Shown here one piece after another: positions 6,862 to 10,375 of a DNA stretch of 10,375 nucleotides; position 1 is the stretch's first letter; every line of letters begins with the position of its first letter. Source of the stretch: 2-02-FULL-48-14 sp041645035 (lineage in GTDB: Bacteria > Patescibacteriota > Gracilibacteria > UBA1369 > 2-02-FULL-48-14); the NCBI GenBank assembly GCA_041645035.1, contig JBAZQU010000035.1, forward strand, positions 1 through 10,375, given 5' to 3'. A model generated the notes under the pieces. The model was not told where the DNA came from, did no database searches, and saw only the letters and a list, made by a program, of their open reading frames with translations. Position numbers and translations under genes: made by a program.

Positions 6862-6943
6862 TTATTCACAAGCCAAAACCGAGGTTTCAAGATTCACGTG
6901 CAGAGTGTTGTGGAAAATGTAACAACGCGATTTTAGAGAAAAT

Positions 6944-6972
6944 TTGACCTGAAAGTTATGACTTTTCAAAAT
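6944..6972 (+). promoter_or_regulatory. Possible promoter of the tRNA-like gene
   Basis: TTGACC (6944-6949), a 17-bp spacer and CAAAAT (6967-6972) would start transcription near 6979, 49 bases before the tRNA. A competing -10 candidate, TACAAT (7004-7009), is closer to the gene but has no good -35 partner. Confidence 0.35.
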
Positions 6973-7027
6973 CGTATTTTACTAATTTCTAAAGTCTTAG
7001 CGGTACAATTTTTAAGCCTGGTGAAGT

Positions 7028-7105
7028 GGGGCCGTAGCTTAATAGGTTAAAGCCCCTGGCTCGTCATCTAGGATGATGCGGGTTCGACTCCCGTCGGCTC
7101 CACCA
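7028..7105 (+). tRNA. tRNA-like gene with 8-nt anticodon loop (Thr-CGT or Asp-GTC, unresolved)
   Basis: A full cloverleaf can be folded. The acceptor GGGGCCG (7028-7034) pairs with CGGCTCC (7095-7101, one G-U). The D stem is GCTT/AAGC (7037-7040/7050-7053) with GG in the loop. The T arm is GCGGG-TTCGACT-CCCGT (7078-7094), the discriminator is A at 7102, and CCA is encoded at 7103-7105. The anticodon stem CCTGG/CTAGG (7055-7059/7068-7072) closes CTCGTCAT, eight bases instead of seven. Taking T at 7061 as U33 gives anticodon CGT (threonine), but then position 37 would be C. Taking GTC with A37 gives aspartate, but the discriminator is A, not the usual G. Identity is therefore open. It may be a normal gene misjudged by one base, a +1 frameshift-type tRNA, or a decaying copy. 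Confidence 0.8.
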
Positions 7106-7115
7106 GGCACCTTAC

Positions 7116-7143
7116 AAACAAAAACTCCGCCCTAAGGTGGAGT
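7116..7143 (-). terminator. Intrinsic-terminator-like hairpin downstream of the tRNA
   Basis: ACTCCGCC (7124-7131) and GGTGGAGT (7136-7143) form an 8-bp stem with one G-U pair and loop CTAA. On the minus strand the stem is followed by TTTTTGTTTG, a canonical terminator; on the plus strand the tail is not T-rich. It may shield the tRNA from antisense transcription or, less efficiently, end the tRNA transcript. I see no minus-strand gene feeding into it. Confidence 0.45.
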
Positions 7144-7149
7144 ATTCTG

Positions 7150-7184
7150 CGTCATCTAGGAACTTAATATTTAAGCCCCTGGCT
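7150..7184 (+). repeat. Partial, permuted copy of the tRNA D-arm and anticodon region
   Basis: CGTCATCTAGGA (7150-7161) repeats the tRNA segment 7062-7073 exactly. CTTAATATTTAAGCCCCTGGCT (7163-7184) is close to the tRNA segment 7038-7061, with an exact 12-base core AAGCCCCTGGCT. In the tRNA these two segments are adjacent in the opposite order. No acceptor or T arm is present here, so this is not a second tRNA. Confidence 0.6.
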
Positions 7185-7227
7185 ATCCAAAGCATAGCAC
7201 GCTTCAGCGTAATTTTGCAAATGCAGC

Positions 7228-7256
7228 TTGCTGAAAACCCCTTTCATCCCTAAAAT
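7228..7256 (+). promoter_or_regulatory. Possible promoter of the purC-purB-dcd cluster
   Basis: TTGCTG (7228-7233) and TAAAAT (7251-7256) are 17 bp apart. Transcription would start near 7263, about 19 nt before the purC ATG at 7282. The -10 box is good and the -35 box is weak. The predicted leader has no Shine-Dalgarno. Confidence 0.35.
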
Positions 7257-7281
7257 AAAACTACTCTTAACCCGACAATCA

Positions 7282-8250
7282 ATGCTGACTCGTGATCTTA
7301 TAGCCTCTCAGATCCTTCACGTTCTGAAAGGCACGAATTTTACAAATTTAGGAACGCGATACGAAGGAAAAGTTCGCGACAATTATACGCAAGGAAACAG
7401 GCGTATTTTGATCACAACGGATCGTTTGTCGGCGTTTGACAAAGTGATTGCGCTAATTCCATTCAAGGGAGAAGTGCTCAATGCGATAACGAAGTTTTGG
7501 TTTGAAAATACCAAGGACATTTGCCCGAATTATGTGGAGGCTTATCCGGACCCCAATGTAATGGTGGGAAAGGAGTGTAAGCCTGTCATGCTGGAAATGA
7601 TTGTGCGCGGCTATATAACCGGATCCACGACCACCTCCGCTTGGTACAACTATGAAAAAGGAGTGCGGAATTTTTGCGGGAACGTTCTGCCCGAAGGTCT
7701 GAAGAAAAACCAAAAACTTTCGGCTCCGATTATTACACCCACCACCAAGGCGGCTCATGGGGACCACGATGCGAATTTAAGCGGACTGGAAGCGGTGGAG
7801 CGCGGACTTGTGACTATGGAAGAATGGGAACAGCTTTCCAAATATACCTTGGCTCTTTACGCTCGCGGCGTCGAAGTCGCCGCTCGCCAGGGGGTAATTT
7901 TGGTAGACACTAAATATGAATTTGGACGCGATCCGGATGGAAAAATCATGTTAATCGATGAAATCCACACGCCGGACTCGTCCCGTTTCTGGATCGCAGC
8001 GACCTACGAAGAAAAAATGGCGACCGGTCAAGAGCCCGATAATATCAATAAGGAATTTTTACGCCTTTGGCTCGCGAATCAAAATTACCGTGGGGAAGGA
8101 GAGATGCCAAATATTCCCGAAGATGTTATCGTGGAGACGGCTGAAAAGTATATCAAGGCTTATGAAATGATTACGGGGCAGCAGTTCATGAGTCAGCCCG
8201 GCGAAGTCCTTGCACGCATTGAAACTAATCTTAAACCTTACATGCTGTGA
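7282..8250 (+). CDS. purC: Phosphoribosylaminoimidazole-succinocarboxamide (SAICAR) synthase
   Basis: Condenses CAIR with aspartate using ATP to give SAICAR in de novo purine synthesis. From ATG 7282 the protein has 322 residues, the longer form of the family. Motifs in order are GKVRDNY (29-35), TDRLSAFD (46-53), EMIVRGYITGS (105-115), PTTKAAHGDHD (153-163), LVDTKYEFG (207-215) and LIDEIHTPDSSRFW (224-237), which together cover the ATP, CAIR and metal sites. An in-frame TTG at 7228 would add 18 residues (LKTPFIPKIKLLL...) that do not look like the family. The ATG at 7282 gives the normal N-terminus, so I prefer it. The TGA overlaps the purB GTG, so the two are translationally coupled. Confidence 0.96.
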   Translation: MLTRDLIASQILHVLKGTNFTNLGTRYEGKVRDNYTQGNRRILITTDRLSAFDKVIALIPFKGEVLNAITKFWFENTKDICPNYVEAYPDPNVMVGKECKPVMLEMIVRGYITGSTTTSAWYNYEKGVRNFCGNVLPEGLKKNQKLSAPIITPTTKAAHGDHDANLSGLEAVERGLVTMEEWEQLSKYTLALYARGVEVAARQGVILVDTKYEFGRDPDGKIMLIDEIHTPDSSRFWIAATYEEKMATGQEPDNINKEFLRLWLANQNYRGEGEMPNIPEDVIVETAEKYIKAYEMITGQQFMSQPGEVLARIETNLKPYML

Positions 8251-9587
8251 ACAAAGCGCTTTCTCCTCTCGACGGACGCTACGTGGAAAAAGTTGGCGAA
8301 CTGGCTCGCTTCTTTTCCGAAGCGGGGCTCATTCGCAGTCGCGTTGGGATTGAAGTGGAATGGCTCATTTACCTCTGCAACACGTTAAAGCTGGAAGGGA
8401 CTGCGCCATTGAATGAGAAAGAGCGTGAGGCATTTCGAAAACTTTACATCGAATTTCAGGATGAATTCGCCGAAGAAATTAAAACCATCGAAAAAACAAC
8501 AAACCACGATGTAAAAGCAGTGGAATACTTTTTGCAAAAAGCGGTAGGGCTTTTGAATCGCAGCGATTTAATCCCTTTCATCCATTTCGGCTGCACTTCC
8601 GAAGACATCAACAATCTTGCTTATGCTCAAATGATGAAAGCCGGAATTCAAACCGTAATGATTCCGAATTTGGAAAAAATCTTAGCTTTCATCAAGGAAA
8701 TTTCCGAGACATACCGAAAAACTCCGATGATGGCGCATACTCACGGACAGCCCGCATCTCCCACCACCGTTGGAAAGGAATTCAAAAACGTGGGTGCGCG
8801 ACTCTTCCGTCAGTTTGAACAACTGCGAAAGATGGAGTTTCTAGGGAAGATGAACGGAGCAACCGGGAATTTTAATGCACATGTCGTGGCGTATCCCGAA
8901 GTGGATTGGGTCACAGCTTCCCGTCAATTTGTAGAAGGACTTGGTATCACTTGGCAGCGCTACACCACGCAAATTGAGCCGCACGACGGCATGGCGGAAG
9001 TCTTTGACTGCTTCCGTCGCATTAACATTATCATGCTCGATCTTTCCAGAGATCTGTGGACGTACATTTCCATGGGCTACTTCAAACAAAAAGTGCTCAA
9101 AGGCGAAGTGGGGTCTTCCACTATGCCACACAAAGTGAACCCGATTGATTTTGAAAATGCCGAAGGAAATCTGGGAATCGCAAATGCGCTGCTCACGCAC
9201 TTCAGCGAAAAATTGCCTGTCTCTCGCATGCAGCGCGACCTCACCGACAGCACGGTGATTCGCAATATTGGAACCGCTTTCGGCTATTCACTGCTTGCCT
9301 ACAAGAGCCTATTCAAGGGACTTGGAAAACTCGAAGTGAACGAGGCTCGTCTCCAAGAAGACCTCAACCAAAACTGGGCACTCCTTTCTGAAGCGATTCA
9401 AACCGTGTTGCGCCGTTACGGAGTTCAAAACGCTTACGAACAACTCAAAGAACTGACGCGCGGAACAACCGTGGACCAAGAAAAAATCGCCGCATTCATT
9501 GAAACGCTCGACATTCCAAAAGACGCGAAGAACCGCTTGCTTAAACTCACTCCGGAGACTTACATCGGTCTGGCATCCACTCTTTAA
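8247..9587 (+). CDS. purB: Adenylosuccinate lyase
   Basis: Eliminates fumarate from SAICAR (giving AICAR) and from adenylosuccinate (giving AMP), so it acts directly after both PurC and PurA in this window. The 446 residues align along their length with the Escherichia coli-type PurB: SPLDGRY at 6-12, TTNHDVKAVEYF at 84-95, CTSEDINN at 116-123, HTHGQPA with the catalytic-region H166 (164-170), QIEPHD at 242-247, and the superfamily signature GSSTMPHKVNP at 289-299 with the catalytic S291. The start is GTG at 8247, overlapping the purC stop as GTGA. This start places the conserved LSPLDGRY exactly where relatives have it. Arginine is coded by CGN in 23 of 24 cases. No truncation is visible. 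Confidence 0.98.
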   Translation: MNKALSPLDGRYVEKVGELARFFSEAGLIRSRVGIEVEWLIYLCNTLKLEGTAPLNEKEREAFRKLYIEFQDEFAEEIKTIEKTTNHDVKAVEYFLQKAVGLLNRSDLIPFIHFGCTSEDINNLAYAQMMKAGIQTVMIPNLEKILAFIKEISETYRKTPMMAHTHGQPASPTTVGKEFKNVGARLFRQFEQLRKMEFLGKMNGATGNFNAHVVAYPEVDWVTASRQFVEGLGITWQRYTTQIEPHDGMAEVFDCFRRINIIMLDLSRDLWTYISMGYFKQKVLKGEVGSSTMPHKVNPIDFENAEGNLGIANALLTHFSEKLPVSRMQRDLTDSTVIRNIGTAFGYSLLAYKSLFKGLGKLEVNEARLQEDLNQNWALLSEAIQTVLRRYGVQNAYEQLKELTRGTTVDQEKIAAFIETLDIPKDAKNRLLKLTPETYIGLASTL

Positions 9588-9598
9588 ACGCTCGCATA

Positions 9599-10201
9599 AT
9601 GATTTTATCCGACCGCGATATTAAAAAAGCTATTCGAGAAAAACGCATTGCCGTTGAATCTCCGGGCAACGACCATGAAGCAAATATCAATGCATCCAGC
9701 ATGGACTTGCGTTTGGGTAAGTTTTTTAAAACGTACCAACTCGGTAAATGTCCCGTGCTCGATCCGCTTAAAATGAATTCTTTCCAAGGGCTCATGAAAA
9801 TGGTTGGAATCACTAATCCCGAGGAACCTTTCATCGTTCATCCGGGTGACTTTGTACTAGGAGTGACACTTGAGTCCGTAAAACTTGGCGACGATATTGT
9901 GGCTCGTGTGGAAGGTCGCAGTTCACTTGGACGGCTTGGAATCATAATACATTCCACAGCCGGGTTTATTGATGCCGGATTTGAAGGAACTATTACTCTC
10001 GAAATCACCAACATTAACCGAGTTCCGGTGGCGCTGTATCCCGGCATGCGTGTGTGCCAACTTGCTTTTGAAGAAATGAGTAGTCCTGCCGAAGTTCCTT
10101 ACAATAAAAAGGCTTCCTCCAAATATCAGGGACAAAAGCTTCCCGAAGAAAGCCGTCTCACCATCGACCCGGAGTTTCAGAAAACGGTATTTAAGACGTA
10201 G
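9599..10201 (+). CDS. dcd: dCTP deaminase (mono- or bifunctional)
   Basis: Deaminates dCTP to dUTP for thymidylate synthesis; some relatives also hydrolyse dUTP to dUMP. The 200-residue length is typical. The trimeric dUTPase-fold core is clear: SSMDLRLG at 33-40, then GRSSLGRLG (106-114) and HSTAGFIDAGFEGTITLE (118-135). R112 and E135 occupy the positions of the E. coli catalytic pair R115 and E138, and YPGMRVCQL (147-155) follows. The active-site stretch reads TAGFIDAG rather than the TAHRIDPG of E. coli Dcd; whether this marks the bifunctional DCD-DUT type cannot be decided by eye. The ATG is 11 bp after the purB stop, without a Shine-Dalgarno, so it is probably cotranscribed with purC-purB. 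Its 3' end overlaps the convergent asparaginase-like gene by 11 bp. Confidence 0.93.
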   Translation: MILSDRDIKKAIREKRIAVESPGNDHEANINASSMDLRLGKFFKTYQLGKCPVLDPLKMNSFQGLMKMVGITNPEEPFIVHPGDFVLGVTLESVKLGDDIVARVEGRSSLGRLGIIIHSTAGFIDAGFEGTITLEITNINRVPVALYPGMRVCQLAFEEMSSPAEVPYNKKASSKYQGQKLPEESRLTIDPEFQKTVFKT

Positions 10202-10375
10202 TTAATTCACCCGCCAAATCATTTCCCATCCATTTTTTGATTTCCGGCAGTTTCCGCGTTTTAGCCAAAACCCACATAAGTTTGCTGACAGTGGCCTCGG
10301 TGGTCATATCACCGCCGGAAATAGCGCCGGCCTTATGAGCAAGGTAACCGGCCGCGTAAGAAGTGAGGTTAGTCG
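10191..10375 (-). CDS. Asparaginase-family protein, C-terminal fragment (cut by right edge)
   Basis: Sixty codons of a minus-strand gene end in TAA at 10191-10193. The visible part reads from TNLTSYAAGYLAHKAG to a terminal GELTTS and contains AGAISGGDMTTEATVSKLMW. That is the conserved C-terminal segment of type I/II L-asparaginases and of the related GatD amidotransferase subunit (G-G-D-M-T-x-E-A-x-x-x-K-L-M). The N-terminal catalytic threonine lies outside the window, so asparaginase and GatD cannot be separated. It is convergent with dcd and overlaps its last 11 bases, so the two stops are interleaved and no terminator separates them. Confidence 0.85.
   Translation of the reverse strand, partial: TNLTSYAAGYLAHKAGAISGGDMTTEATVSKLMWVLAKTRKLPEIKKWMGNDLAGELTTS

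Larger units (their letters stand above)
6690..6899. mobile_element. MITE-like element with 16-bp perfect terminal inverted repeats
   Basis: ACGTGAATCTTGAAAC (6690-6705) is the exact reverse complement of GTTTCAAGATTCACGT (6884-6899). Directly outside both ends is the same pentamer GCAGA (6685-6689 and 6900-6904), as expected for a 5-bp target-site duplication. The 210-bp interior has no convincing ORF. It contains a perfect 20-bp palindrome and a 7-bp hairpin. Size, ends and duplication fit a miniature inverted-repeat element mobilised in trans; the parent transposase family cannot be named from here. An alternative is a structured RNA closed by a 16-bp helix, in which case the flanking pentamer repeat would be coincidence. 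Confidence 0.6.

Noticed and set aside
6690..6899. 6S RNA, tmRNA or RNase P RNA
   Set aside because: Length and a long closing helix recall 6S RNA, but I see no characteristic central bubble, and no tmRNA or RNase P conserved cores. The exact GCAGA duplication favours a mobile element.
7228..7281. TTG start giving an 18-residue extension of PurC
   Set aside because: The extension does not resemble the family N-terminus and overlaps the likely promoter; ATG 7282 gives a normal start.

Overview
The window is a compact bacterial chromosome segment. It uses the standard code (TGA, TAA and TAG all act as stops) and has short intergenic gaps, several 4-bp gene overlaps and almost no Shine-Dalgarno motifs in front of its starts. 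That style fits a streamlined, possibly candidate-phylum (Patescibacteria-like) lineage. This is inference only: no marker gene here fixes the taxonomy.

Layout. The left 1.7 kb is a minus-strand gene of unknown function that runs off the window. Its promoter is clear and its arginine codon use differs strongly from the housekeeping genes. Next comes purA (minus), divergent from a plus-strand operon of three overlapping small genes: a YbhB-type PEBP protein, an acylphosphatase and a ThpR-type 2H phosphoesterase. A 12-bp stem-loop separates this operon from a convergent minus-strand gene of 679 codons. That gene fuses a PAS-like sensor region to a ThiH/HydG-like radical SAM enzyme. It is preceded by a consensus promoter and by an intrinsic terminator that sits almost on its start codon, which suggests an attenuated leader.

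The roughly 540-bp gap 6490-7027 is the most unusual non-coding stretch. It holds that promoter and terminator and a 210-bp element with perfect 16-bp terminal inverted repeats flanked by a 5-bp direct repeat (MITE-like). A tRNA-like gene with an apparent 8-nt anticodon loop follows. Just downstream, two fragments of that tRNA reappear in swapped order.

The right part is a plus-strand nucleotide cluster: purC and purB overlapping by GTGA, then dcd 11 bp later. dcd ends 11 bp inside a convergent asparaginase-family gene cut by the right edge.

Functionally, PurC and PurB catalyse two consecutive steps of de novo purine synthesis, and PurB also acts after PurA on the IMP-to-AMP branch. Dcd feeds dUTP/dTTP synthesis. 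The operon around the acylphosphatase is small-molecule and RNA-end housekeeping. The PAS-radical SAM gene, its leader and the MITE-like element are the parts most worth a second look.
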